Shown in pieces: positions 7,958 to 14,520 of a stretch of DNA of 20,650 bases. Within the stretch, counting starts at the first letter, position 1; every line of letters starts with the position of its first letter. A program made the position numbers and the translations under genes. The notes beneath the pieces are model-generated. The model was not told the origin of the DNA. It saw nothing but the letters and a program-made list of their open reading frames with translations, and made no database searches. The DNA is from CAYGUK01 sp964352985 (GTDB lineage: Bacteria; Pseudomonadota; Gammaproteobacteria; JAHCLG01). The stretch is from NCBI GenBank assembly GCA_964352985.1, contig CAYGUK010000072.1, positions 1-20,650 on the forward strand, in the 5' to 3' direction.

Positions 7958-8684
7958 TAATTGCCTCTTTATCCACCATGCCTGCTAAGATTTCAGCAAT
8001 ATGGAAACAGCGTAAATTTTTTCCCATTTTAGAAGCACGACCAGCAATATTCATTAAACACCCTAAATCACCCGACGCTACAATTTCACATTGCGTATCA
8101 GCAAGATGATTTACTTTTTCCGTGACGATATGCGCTGAGATATCGGGATACTTCACACAAAAAGTGCCACCAAATCCGCAACATTGTTCACAATCTTCAC
8201 TCTCTTTCACTTTACCATTTAACAATTGTCGTGGTTGTTGTTTGATATTTAATTCGCGTAAACCACTACACGCATCATGATAAGTCACTTCAGGTATATT
8301 ATCGTATTTTACTTTGGCAATTGACGTTAAAAATGTGGTGAGTTCAAACGTTTTCTTGGCTAAAATTTTGGCTTTACGCTGCCAAGCTTCATCACTAAAT
8401 AAAGTTTCATAATGGCGAATGATCATTGCCGCACAGGATCCTGAAGGGATCACAACATAATCGTAATTTAAAAAAGTCGTTATTACATTCTTTGCAATCT
8501 TTGTTGTCGATTTTTTGTTACCACTATTAAAAGCAGGTTGACCACAACACACTTGGTTACTAGGGATATCTACTTGAAAACCAGATTGCTCCAGTAATTT
8601 CACACATGCCATTGCAACTTGTGGACGAAACAAATCAACCAAACATGTAACAAAAATTGCTACTTTCTTAGAATTTTCTGACAT
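7935..8684 (-). CDS. lutA: LutA, cysteine-rich lactate-utilisation subunit
   Basis: A 249-residue member of the CCG-domain (heterodisulfide-reductase-like) family. Two copies of the motif are present: CCGQPAFNSG at 46-55 and CCGFGGTFCVKYPDIS from 168, each preceded by the expected upstream cysteines (Cys14, Cys84, Cys138, Cys165). Such motifs bind non-cubane iron-sulfur clusters. LutA is the probable catalytic partner in flavin-independent oxidation of L-lactate to pyruvate with LutB and LutC. I start it at ATG 8684 because AGG lies eight bases ahead; the GTG two codons earlier is too close to that sequence. The lutABC order and tight packing indicate one operon. I see no convincing promoter in the 80 bases upstream, so read-through from the RRM gene is possible. 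Confidence 0.93.
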   Translation of the reverse strand: MSENSKKVAIFVTCLVDLFRPQVAMACVKLLEQSGFQVDIPSNQVCCGQPAFNSGNKKSTTKIAKNVITTFLNYDYVVIPSGSCAAMIIRHYETLFSDEAWQRKAKILAKKTFELTTFLTSIAKVKYDNIPEVTYHDACSGLRELNIKQQPRQLLNGKVKESEDCEQCCGFGGTFCVKYPDISAHIVTEKVNHLADTQCEIVASGDLGCLMNIAGRASKMGKNLRCFHIAEILAGMVDKEAINECSAHD

Positions 8685-8764
8685 TTTCACTGCCTGCTAT
8701 TTATACTGAACCAAACTCACAAGCAGTGTAACTGAAAAAATAAATAGATCAAAAATATTAGAAA

Positions 8765-9031
8765 TTAAGCATTCTCATCTTGCTTCGCTTTGTCGCGAGC
8801 ATGGGATACTTTAATAGTACGACCTTGTAATGATTCGCCATTTTTTTGCAAAGCGTTTGTCATTGCCGTTTCAGATTCAAATTCGATAAAACCAAACCCT
8901 TTCGAACGTTTTGTTGCACGATCATAGATGATATTGATATCAATGACTTCACCACATTCACTAAATAACGTTTCGAGATCAGCTTCAGTAGCACGATAAG
9001 GTAAGTTACCGACGTAGATTTTATGGGTCAT
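8765..9031 (-). CDS. RRM-domain RNA-binding protein (88 aa)
   Basis: A single RNA-recognition motif of the short bacterial/cyanobacterial Rbp type. RNP2 is KIYVGNL at residues 4-10 and RNP1 is KGFGFIEF at 44-51, with the aromatic residues that stack on RNA bases (Tyr6, Phe47, Phe49) in place. A short charged tail (ARDKAKQDENA) follows. The protein should bind single-stranded RNA in the cytosol; in cyanobacteria relatives are cold-induced, but the target here is unknown. I start at ATG 9031 because the family begins two or three residues before RNP2 and an AGGA lies eight bases ahead; an in-frame ATG ten codons earlier adds an unusual extension. A likely promoter is far upstream (9150-9178), which leaves a leader of more than 100 bases. 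Confidence 0.9.
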   Translation of the reverse strand: MTHKIYVGNLPYRATEADLETLFSECGEVIDINIIYDRATKRSKGFGFIEFESETAMTNALQKNGESLQGRTIKVSHARDKAKQDENA

Positions 9032-9149
9032 AACCAAATTCCTGTATTTGTAAAATTTCATATTTCTGATTGCGCAAACCGGTGAAAAATAACATCGCTA
9101 GCAGTCAATAGAAACTCACGAGATGTGAATACATTTCGTCTAATTCTGT

Positions 9150-9178
9150 AATGTACTATAAGTCTGATTTCCAGTCAA
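9150..9178 (-). promoter_or_regulatory. Promoter candidate for the RRM protein gene
   Basis: On the minus strand a -35 TTGACT (9173-9178; 5 of 6 consensus bases) and a -10 TACATT (9150-9155; 4 of 6) are separated by 17 bases. It lies about 118 bases before the ATG at 9031, which implies a long 5' leader. The rest of the 320-base gap to the patatin gene shows only a -10-like TATAAT on the plus strand (9292-9297) and the spaced palindrome TGAC-n6-GTCA near 9323-9336. Confidence 0.45.
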
Positions 9179-9351
9179 TCGAGAATACGGGTTCTTCCCT
9201 ATAGTGTCCCAATAATATCAATAAAAAACCGATACATAGCGTAATTCATCCACTTTTAATTCAATAACCTAAGCAATAAGTAAAAACCAACTATAATTAA
9301 ACATAAACGCAATAAAAGTTTTGACCAATTCTGTCAGGGGAGATGCTTACA

Positions 9352-10512
9352 ATGGCTACGGAACCAAAATTTGCTCCACATAAATATTACGATCGTGTCG
9401 CATTTGTTTTGCAAGGTGGTGGAGCACTTGGCGCTTATCAAGTTGGGGTCGTGAAAGCACTGAGTGAATATCAAGTTGAACCTGATTGGGTGGTGGGCAC
9501 ATCAATTGGTGCAATTAATGGATCGATAATAGTCGGCAACCCGCCTGAAAAAAGATTAGAAAAACTCAAAGAATTTTGGCATCGAATAGCAACCCCCGAT
9601 TATTTTATGCCTTATCATTTATTTGATTCTTATTACGCTTATCTCCATCGTTGTTGGGGAGCGCAAATGTCATTGTGTTTTGGACAGCCTGGTTTTTTTG
9701 TACCAAAATTAATTAATCCTTGGTTTATGTTTGGTGAGTCACCGCAAAAAATTAGTTTTTATGATACCAGTTTACTGAAAAAAACATTAGAAGATTTAAT
9801 TGATTTTGATTATTTAAACTCAAATAAAATTGTTTTAAAAATAGGCGCCGTCAATGTAACCAGTGGTAAATTAATCTATTTTAATAATCAAGAATATAAT
9901 ATAACTGCCGATCATATTTTAGCAAGTAGTGCGCTACCGCCTGGATTTCCAGCAGTAAAAATTAATGGAGAATATTTTTGGGATGGCGGTGTTCACTCCA
10001 ATACGCCATTAACAGTAGTACTTGATGCTTTACCAATTAAAAATACTTTATGTTTTATGGTTGATTTATTTAGTGGCATTGGGCCAAATCCCGATAATTT
10101 AGATGCGGTTATTGAACGTAAAAAAGATATTACTTTTTCGAGTCATTCAAAGCGCACAACAAATTTATACTCCACTCGCCAAAACTTACGTCATGCTATT
10201 TCAGTTTTAGGTGAACATCTCACAGAAGAAGCAAAACAAGATCCGGCTATTCAAGAAATTTTACAACTCGGCACGCACAACATCGTTGATATCGTTCATT
10301 TGATTTATGATAGTCAAAAAGAACACTTAGAGTCGAAAGATTATAATTTCTCAAAATTAACTTTAGACAATCATCAAAAAATCGGATATCTCGATACACA
10401 AAAAGCTTTTCAAGATGCCAGTTGGTCAACACCTCGTTGCCTCACCCCAGGTGTGCAAATTTATACGGCGCCGACCAATCCTAAGAAAGTTAATTTAGAT
10501 GTATATGAGTAA
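9352..10512 (+). CDS. Patatin-like phospholipase with DUF3734-type C-terminus
   Basis: A 386-residue patatin-fold lipid acyl hydrolase. The oxyanion loop GGGALGAY is at residues 22-29, the nucleophile elbow GTSIG gives Ser51, and the DGG at 211-213 gives catalytic Asp211, so the Ser-Asp dyad is complete. The length and the C-terminal helical part (about 240-386) fit patatin proteins with a DUF3734 tail. There is no signal peptide, so it acts in the cytosol or is exported by another route. I start at ATG 9352 because GGGGAG is nine bases ahead; ATG 9343 directly abuts that sequence. Patatins of this kind hydrolyse phospholipids or acylglycerols, and intracellular pathogens use some as secreted toxins. 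Which applies here cannot be told from sequence. It converges on the ATP-grasp gene. Confidence 0.9.
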   Translation: MATEPKFAPHKYYDRVAFVLQGGGALGAYQVGVVKALSEYQVEPDWVVGTSIGAINGSIIVGNPPEKRLEKLKEFWHRIATPDYFMPYHLFDSYYAYLHRCWGAQMSLCFGQPGFFVPKLINPWFMFGESPQKISFYDTSLLKKTLEDLIDFDYLNSNKIVLKIGAVNVTSGKLIYFNNQEYNITADHILASSALPPGFPAVKINGEYFWDGGVHSNTPLTVVLDALPIKNTLCFMVDLFSGIGPNPDNLDAVIERKKDITFSSHSKRTTNLYSTRQNLRHAISVLGEHLTEEAKQDPAIQEILQLGTHNIVDIVHLIYDSQKEHLESKDYNFSKLTLDNHQKIGYLDTQKAFQDASWSTPRCLTPGVQIYTAPTNPKKVNLDVYE

Positions 10513-10636
10513 ATCATATTAATAAGCATACAGCAAAATGCAATAATATAAATCTTATATAACAAAATTATGTTTAAGTTTCCGAATGAATAAAGGAGCA
10601 TTTGCTCATTCTAAGTTGTGTATCAATATATTAACA

Positions 10637-11653
10637 TTAATATGTTTTAAAAAAATGTTTAAATCGATGAAGAAAATAAATAAAAGGATGTTTGTAAACT
10701 ATTTTTTTTAAGATGGTTTTGCTTACTCTATTAGGCACACCTTTAATTGGTTGCTCATGTAAGCTAATATCTGGAAAACTATTTGCTTCTATAATATAAG
10801 CACGAGAATTATTAAACGGTTTATTAATATCTTCACATAAAATGTCAAAGCCGACTAAATTTAAATTTAAACATTTTGCTGCTTTTAATAGCATTGATTG
10901 GTTATATTGACATAGCTTGATGTCTAAAGATTCCATCGTGCCGCCACGAGAAGAATTGCAGTTATAGCATAAAACGATTTGTTGATTTTTATTTGGAATA
11001 GATTTAAGTGTTAAATTTAATTCTTCTAATCTAATATTAAATTCTTGATCAACTACAATATCACTCACATTGACTGATTCTTTTAATTTTTGACGTTGTA
11101 AATTTTCTCGCTCGATTAATTCTAAAATAGTAGATTGACCATCGCCTATAACCATCGCAGGATAACGTTTAACAATACCAATCACTTTGTTATAAAAAAT
11201 TAATACGCGAAATGCGCTAAGTCCAGCGACAAACTCTTCTAATGAAATCATATTATATTTATTAAAATGTTCGTCAAAATAGGTTTTAAGCACTGTCATA
11301 TTTTTAATGTTACACACAACACCTTCACCACCTAGTGTATCGCGAGTAGGTTTTGCAACTAATGGAAATCTGAGATCAGCCACATCCCATTCATTTTTAA
11401 GATACATGTCTCGTGAAATACAAATTGCTTTTGGTACCGTAAAGCCGTAACGTCTTAATAATTGATTCGTGCAATATTTATCATTTGCAATACTTGCGCT
11501 TGCATGATCATTATAGGGTGTGTAACCCCCGCGAAAAATATATTCATGACGATTAAAACAAATCTTAAACCCATAAATATCATCCAATAATAAAGTGACT
11601 GGGAGTTTTAATTCTAAAGCTGTTTTGCCATAAAGGTAAGTATTGATCGGCAT
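10637..11653 (-). CDS. Stand-alone ATP-grasp ligase resembling the ATP-grasp domain of cyanophycin synthetase
   Basis: A 338-residue ATP-grasp enzyme. The order of elements fits the fold: FPLVAKPTRDTLGGEGV (97-112, with Lys101 and the glycine loop), EEFVAGLSAFRVLI (139-152), VIGIVKRYPAMVIGDGQSTI (157-176), GFDILCED (268-275) and IIEANSFPDI (287-296), whose acidic residues Asp270 and Glu289 and Asn291 should bind magnesium-ATP. The YPAMVIGDGQSTILELI segment is characteristic of cyanophycin synthetase and the ATP-grasp half of bifunctional GshF. The N-terminal domain of CphA and its Mur-ligase-like C-terminal domain are absent. Such enzymes join a carboxylate to an amine through an acyl phosphate. 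The substrate is unknown: glutathione-like peptide, amino-acid polymer or peptide modification are all possible. ATG 11653 is preferred over a TTG nine codons earlier. Confidence 0.82.
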   Translation of the reverse strand: MPINTYLYGKTALELKLPVTLLLDDIYGFKICFNRHEYIFRGGYTPYNDHASASIANDKYCTNQLLRRYGFTVPKAICISRDMYLKNEWDVADLRFPLVAKPTRDTLGGEGVVCNIKNMTVLKTYFDEHFNKYNMISLEEFVAGLSAFRVLIFYNKVIGIVKRYPAMVIGDGQSTILELIERENLQRQKLKESVNVSDIVVDQEFNIRLEELNLTLKSIPNKNQQIVLCYNCNSSRGGTMESLDIKLCQYNQSMLLKAAKCLNLNLVGFDILCEDINKPFNNSRAYIIEANSFPDISLHEQPIKGVPNRVSKTILKKIVYKHPFIYFLHRFKHFFKTY

Positions 11654-11754
11654 GTTGATTTCCACATCGTCTAATGGCAAAAATTATACGCTTAAAATTG
11701 CTAAATTCGAAGATTAATCCTAATCTGACAAGATTAAAAGCAAATGTTCCTAAT

Positions 11755-11784
11755 TAAAGAAAGCCTTGCCAATAATGGCAAGGC
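11755..11784 (-). terminator. Intrinsic terminator of the LuxR-type gene
   Basis: On the minus strand GCCTTGCC-ATTATT-GGCAAGGC forms a perfect 8-base-pair, GC-rich stem followed by TTTCTTTAATT. It stands 78 bases after the stop codon at 11862 and separates this gene from the ATP-grasp gene, which therefore probably has its own promoter. Confidence 0.8.
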
Positions 11785-11861
11785 AAATATTATTGTCTAA
11801 ACCAACGATTACGTCTGGCAAAGACAAACACACCCTCAACAACGTTATGCTTTGTCTTTAA
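11755..11861 (-). ncRNA. Structured 3' RNA after the LuxR-type gene, candidate 3'-UTR-derived small RNA
   Basis: Directly after the LuxR-type stop codon the minus strand can form three successive hairpins. The first pairs AAAGACAAA (11851-11859) with TTTGTCTTT (11820-11828) around a 22-base loop. The second is CCAGACG-TAAT-CGTTGG (11802-11818) with one bulged G. The third is the terminator at 11763-11784. CAATAAT before the terminator could also pair with ATTATTG inside it. Together they make about 100 structured bases ending in a U-rich tail, the usual build of a small RNA released from an mRNA 3' end. No known RNA family is recognised. The same stretch is also an open frame in phase with the gene. 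Confidence 0.35.
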
Positions 11862-12806
11862 TTATTCGTCCTTAAGTTCACTAATTAAACTATTTTCTAA
11901 TTGTCTCGCTTCTTGATAACTTGCTCGATCTATATTTAAATTTTCATCAATATTTTTTAATATACCAAAGCGTTTAACATCATTACTTAATTGTTTAATC
12001 GAATAACATTTCAATTTAAGTTTCACATTATCAATATGTCCACGAACAGTTGAATAAGATAATTTTAGATTATCCGAAATTGATACCATATTATTCCCTT
12101 CAGTTAGCAATTTAATACAGTCAACTTCACGTGAAGTTAAATATACACCTTCAAATGGTGTATCCAAATAAAATCGGCTACAATCAATTTTAGGTTGTTT
12201 AACCTTATAACTATCTTCTTCACATTGTTTTGAACTAAGTTGATCAAACAAATCAATGCCGCATATATCTTTGATCGTCACTTTTTTTGCTCTCGCGGCA
12301 TGCATCATCGATTGGGCCTGAGCTTTAAAATATTGAATAAATTTTTTAATAAAATTTTGATTATTAATAATATTATTTCGTAAATAACTGTAATCATATG
12401 AAGAAGCAAAAAATACAAAGTCAGTGCTTCCCACATTATGCGTAATAAGCATTGCAATACTATTACAACCTACCGTTTCTTTAAATAATTCGATGGTTCT
12501 TAAACAACTCCGCTCTGACTGGCCAGTGAAATTAAATTCGTCTAAAAAATACAGCCCTTCACGTGATAAACTAGGAAACTCTTCATCATTAAGATAACAC
12601 TTTTCATCAAAATGCTTTTTTTCCCATTCCGCACTTGTCGACAAGTTAAAATAGGGAATTTTTCTTTGCCAATAATATCTTGCGAAACTAAAATAATTTA
12701 AATCAAATAATTGTAGTATTGGTTTAGCAATCGCACTCACTTCATCACAGTATTCTATAAAAGGATAATTCGATTTTTGATTTTGAGAAAATTCTAAATT
12801 AGACAC
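11862..12806 (-). CDS. LuxR-family transcriptional regulator with unassigned N-terminal sensor
   Basis: A 314-residue regulator. The C-terminal part (about 221-282) is a LuxR/FixJ-type helix-turn-helix: it opens with LTSREVDCIKLLTEGNN, the standard start of this domain, and the recognition helix follows as SYSTVRGHIDNVKLKL. Residues 1-210 form an aromatic-rich domain that may bind a small ligand, but I see no clear autoinducer-binding or receiver signature: there is no phospho-acceptor DD/K pattern. No LuxI synthase is present, so it is an orphan regulator. The GTG start is supported by AAGGTGA, with AGG seven bases ahead. Proteins of this build are often multiplied in Legionellales genomes (from memory). 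The promoter region contains inverted repeats that could serve autoregulation. A structured 3' region follows the stop. Confidence 0.85.
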   Translation of the reverse strand: MSNLEFSQNQKSNYPFIEYCDEVSAIAKPILQLFDLNYFSFARYYWQRKIPYFNLSTSAEWEKKHFDEKCYLNDEEFPSLSREGLYFLDEFNFTGQSERSCLRTIELFKETVGCNSIAMLITHNVGSTDFVFFASSYDYSYLRNNIINNQNFIKKFIQYFKAQAQSMMHAARAKKVTIKDICGIDLFDQLSSKQCEEDSYKVKQPKIDCSRFYLDTPFEGVYLTSREVDCIKLLTEGNNMVSISDNLKLSYSTVRGHIDNVKLKLKCYSIKQLSNDVKRFGILKNIDENLNIDRASYQEARQLENSLISELKDE

Positions 12807-12847
12807 GCTGTCACCTTTTTATAATAATTAATAGCTCATGTTGTTAT

Positions 12848-12908
12848 AATATAGCAATGGGCCATTTTTACTACTAGGCAGATCCCTAGGTTTTTGAGGG
12901 AGCAAAAA
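12848..12908 (-). promoter_or_regulatory. Upstream region of the LuxR-type gene with two adjacent inverted repeats
   Basis: A -10-like TATATT on the minus strand is at 12848-12853, 42 bases before the GTG. Just upstream are CTAGG-cagatc-CCTAG (12874-12889) and TTTTTG-agggag-CAAAAA (12891-12908). No good -35 is visible, and the first repeat covers the place where it would lie, which is what a repressor- or activator-dependent promoter looks like. Which protein binds is unknown. Confidence 0.35.
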
Positions 12909-12964
12909 TATGTTAGCTCAGGGGGTTTTTAACGCTTAAGCTATTGATTATTGGAATTGACTCA

Positions 12965-12994
12965 AAAAAAACACCGCTTAAGCGGTGTTTTTTT
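12965..12994. terminator. Bidirectional intrinsic terminator after the VOC-protein gene
   Basis: A perfect 30-base palindrome: seven A, then ACACCGCTT and AAGCGGTGT, then seven T (the outer A of the left arm and T of the right arm are counted in those runs). The GC core and flanking A/T runs make it a terminator on both strands. It begins 12 bases after the stop of the VOC gene at 13006 and shields the LuxR-type gene from read-through. Confidence 0.92.
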
Positions 12995-13005
12995 AAAAAT
13001 AGGGA

Positions 13006-13401
13006 TTAGTCACACTGTTTGGTCGATTGCCAAAAAGCAATATGGGCGCCTGTTGGATCTGCAACAACAATAAAACATCCATAATCTTTTACCGTTTGCT
13101 TAGGACACATAATTTTGCCACCTAACCCTTCGACTTTTGCAGCTATATCATCGAGGTTTTCAACATTAATATAACTCATCCAATGAGGTGGAATATTTCT
13201 TTCTTGACCTTTTGGTATCGCCATCATGCCGCCGATATCTTTATCGCCTTGTTTCATGCAGCTATAAACCATGTCACCCATATCCATATCATTAAATTCC
13301 CAACCTAACAATGCGCCGTAAAATTCTTTTGCTTTACCGGTATCGCCAGTCATTAATTCATTCCAACAAAATTCACCATGAATTACATTTTTATCACCCA
13401 T
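13006..13401 (-). CDS. VOC-superfamily (glyoxalase/bleomycin-resistance-like) protein
   Basis: A 131-residue protein with the two beta-alpha-beta-beta-beta units of the vicinal oxygen chelate fold. The first unit is FCWNELMTGDTGKAKEFYGALLGWEF (described by its ends: Phe11 to Phe36) and the second runs from about residue 73 (HWMSYINVENLDDIAAKV) to the closing DPTGAHIAFWQ at 115-125. This is the pattern of the small 'bleomycin resistance/dioxygenase-like' VOC proteins, of which many have no known substrate. His73, His120 and glutamates at the usual positions could bind a metal, but an enzymatic activity cannot be assigned. AAGGGAG lies six bases before the ATG, and a good promoter and a strong terminator frame it, so it is a single-gene transcript. 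Confidence 0.85.
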   Translation of the reverse strand: MGDKNVIHGEFCWNELMTGDTGKAKEFYGALLGWEFNDMDMGDMVYSCMKQGDKDIGGMMAIPKGQERNIPPHWMSYINVENLDDIAAKVEGLGGKIMCPKQTVKDYGCFIVVADPTGAHIAFWQSTKQCD

Positions 13402-13459
13402 GAGTTTCTCCCTTAATAGGTTAATTGTATGACTTTACAAATTTGTTGTGCGATTTTGT

Positions 13460-13488
13460 GGTATAAAGTATTTTAATTGTTAGGTCAA
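13460..13488 (-). promoter_or_regulatory. Sigma-70 promoter for the VOC-protein gene
   Basis: On the minus strand TTGACC (13483-13488) and TATACC (13460-13465) are separated by exactly 17 bases. The -10 lies 58 bases before the ATG at 13401. Confidence 0.6.
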
Positions 13489-13494
13489 GTAAGT

Positions 13495-13938
13495 TTAAAA
13501 CCTTTTCCGCTCTGATTTATTCGGTTGATAAGCCGCATCTGCATCATCCTCCTCTTCAGATTGTTCAAGAAAGTTTTCATCATCAGGAATCACATCATGT
13601 GACGAAATACTTAAGATCGACGTACGTCGATAATGTTCAAATTCCATTGGATATCGAACTATTTTACTGATATTTCCATCTTCAAAACAAAGTGCTTTTA
13701 CTATATGACTTCGTTCAAATGTAGCAGATCCTATTTTTATTTTTAATTGTTCTTTATCAGAAAAAAAGCTTTGTAATCGTTTAAATAACTCATTATGGAG
13801 TTCTAAAGATTCATGACCAATAAATTCATCCTCACTTGAACCAGAACTATCAAAAGCTCTCAAGTAACCTTCAAGCTCTAATTCTTTAGAATGTGAGGTC
13901 TCTGCTTGTATTTTACTTTCCATATCTAGGTAACTCAT
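13495..13938 (-). CDS. Hypothetical small acidic protein (147 aa)
   Basis: I do not recognise this protein. The ATG at 13938 is chosen because AGAGG stands seven bases ahead; a longer frame from a TTG would add 24 mostly hydrophobic residues that come from non-coding AT-rich DNA. The 147 residues are acidic, with serine/aspartate runs (FDSSGSSEDEFIGHESLEL) near the N-terminus, a central alpha/beta-looking part with SDKEQLKIKIGSATFERS, and a strongly acidic patch (EQSEEEDDADAAY) 10-25 residues before a basic end (NKSERKRF). There is no signal peptide or membrane segment. The glutamate-rich patch close to the C-terminus recalls the E-block of Dot/Icm substrates; this is suggestive only. It is divergent from the secreted protein at 14095. 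Confidence 0.62.
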   Translation of the reverse strand: MSYLDMESKIQAETSHSKELELEGYLRAFDSSGSSEDEFIGHESLELHNELFKRLQSFFSDKEQLKIKIGSATFERSHIVKALCFEDGNISKIVRYPMEFEHYRRTSILSISSHDVIPDDENFLEQSEEEDDADAAYQPNKSERKRF

Positions 13939-14057
13939 CTTATCGCCTCTTATAATTATTATAAATATGAGATGAAATATTATGTTATTTCTTATCTTAA
14001 AAACAGCCAATGAAATTTGGCATTTGTTACTAGGTATATAGCAACAAGCTAAAAATT

Positions 14058-14066
14058 TGATATACT
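14058..14066 (+). promoter_or_regulatory. Extended -10 promoter element for the secreted Cys-rich protein
   Basis: TGATATACT: a TG one base before TATACT, 28 bases ahead of the ATG at 14095. No -35 is recognisable, which is acceptable for an extended -10. Confidence 0.45.
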
Positions 14067-14094
14067 AAAGAAAAGAATCGACTGAGATGATGAC

Positions 14095-14520
14095 ATGAAA
14101 AAATTAATTATCCTATTTTTCATAGTTTTACCAATTTCTATTTTCTCCACAACAAATAAAAACACCATACCGCAAATTGTCGTTGCCAAACCCGCTTACA
14201 TTGAAACACCGCAAACCCAAACAACGAATAACAAACTCCATCAAATCCCTAAAATTCCACTATGCAGTACCTATCGTGTCACTTGTCTCAGTAATCAAAC
14301 CTATCAAGTCCGAGGGGTTATTACACTATCTGAACATCCTGTTTATTTACCGATGTCTCATTCTTACATCTGCGAGTTTTATCAGAGCTCAATGTATTCT
14401 GAAAATTCTTTTTATCATGCGTTAAATCAAGCATGTAATGATCAATATTATTTCCAATGCATTTCAGATAACGTGAGCACCAAATGTATTAGTGGTGGCG
14501 TGACTACTTTATTTAATTAA
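14095..14520 (+). CDS. Small secreted cysteine-rich protein (141 aa)
   Basis: I do not recognise the family. Residues 1-19 form a clear Sec signal peptide: MKK, a hydrophobic core (LIILFFIVLPISIF) and likely cleavage after Ser18 or soon after. A proline/threonine-rich linker follows (about 25-50), then a compact part with six cysteines (57, 64, 93, 114, 122, 131), enough for three disulfides formed in the periplasm or outside the cell. It lacks a lipobox and membrane segments, so it should be soluble. No catalytic motif is visible. The gene is isolated: divergent from the acidic protein gene and convergent with the esterase gene, whose 3' end overlaps its own by 12 bases. A ribosome-binding site is weak. 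Confidence 0.68.
   Translation: MKKLIILFFIVLPISIFSTTNKNTIPQIVVAKPAYIETPQTQTTNNKLHQIPKIPLCSTYRVTCLSNQTYQVRGVITLSEHPVYLPMSHSYICEFYQSSMYSENSFYHALNQACNDQYYFQCISDNVSTKCISGGVTTLFN

Noticed and set aside
8691..8764. TATAAA upstream of lutA as its promoter
   Set aside because: It lies so close to the ATG that the start site would fall inside the ribosome-binding site, and no -35 is present at a workable distance.
10561..10620. GAGCA/TGCTC mini-palindrome between the patatin and ATP-grasp genes as a terminator
   Set aside because: The stem is five base pairs with no adjacent T-run on either strand.
11793..11861. A short in-frame peptide after the LuxR-type stop (ending VFARRNRWFRQ) as a separate gene
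   Set aside because: It has no ATG or GTG with a ribosome-binding site; the region is better explained as structured 3' RNA. Kept only as an alternative in the finding.
14006..14021. GCCAA/TTGGC hairpin followed on the minus strand by a T-run, as a terminator
   Set aside because: The stem is only five base pairs and no gene ends there; it lies between divergent starts. An attenuator is possible but unsupported.
14177..14425. 82-codon plus-strand open frame overlapping the secreted cysteine-rich protein
   Set aside because: The other frame has a clean signal peptide and a promoter element; this one has neither.
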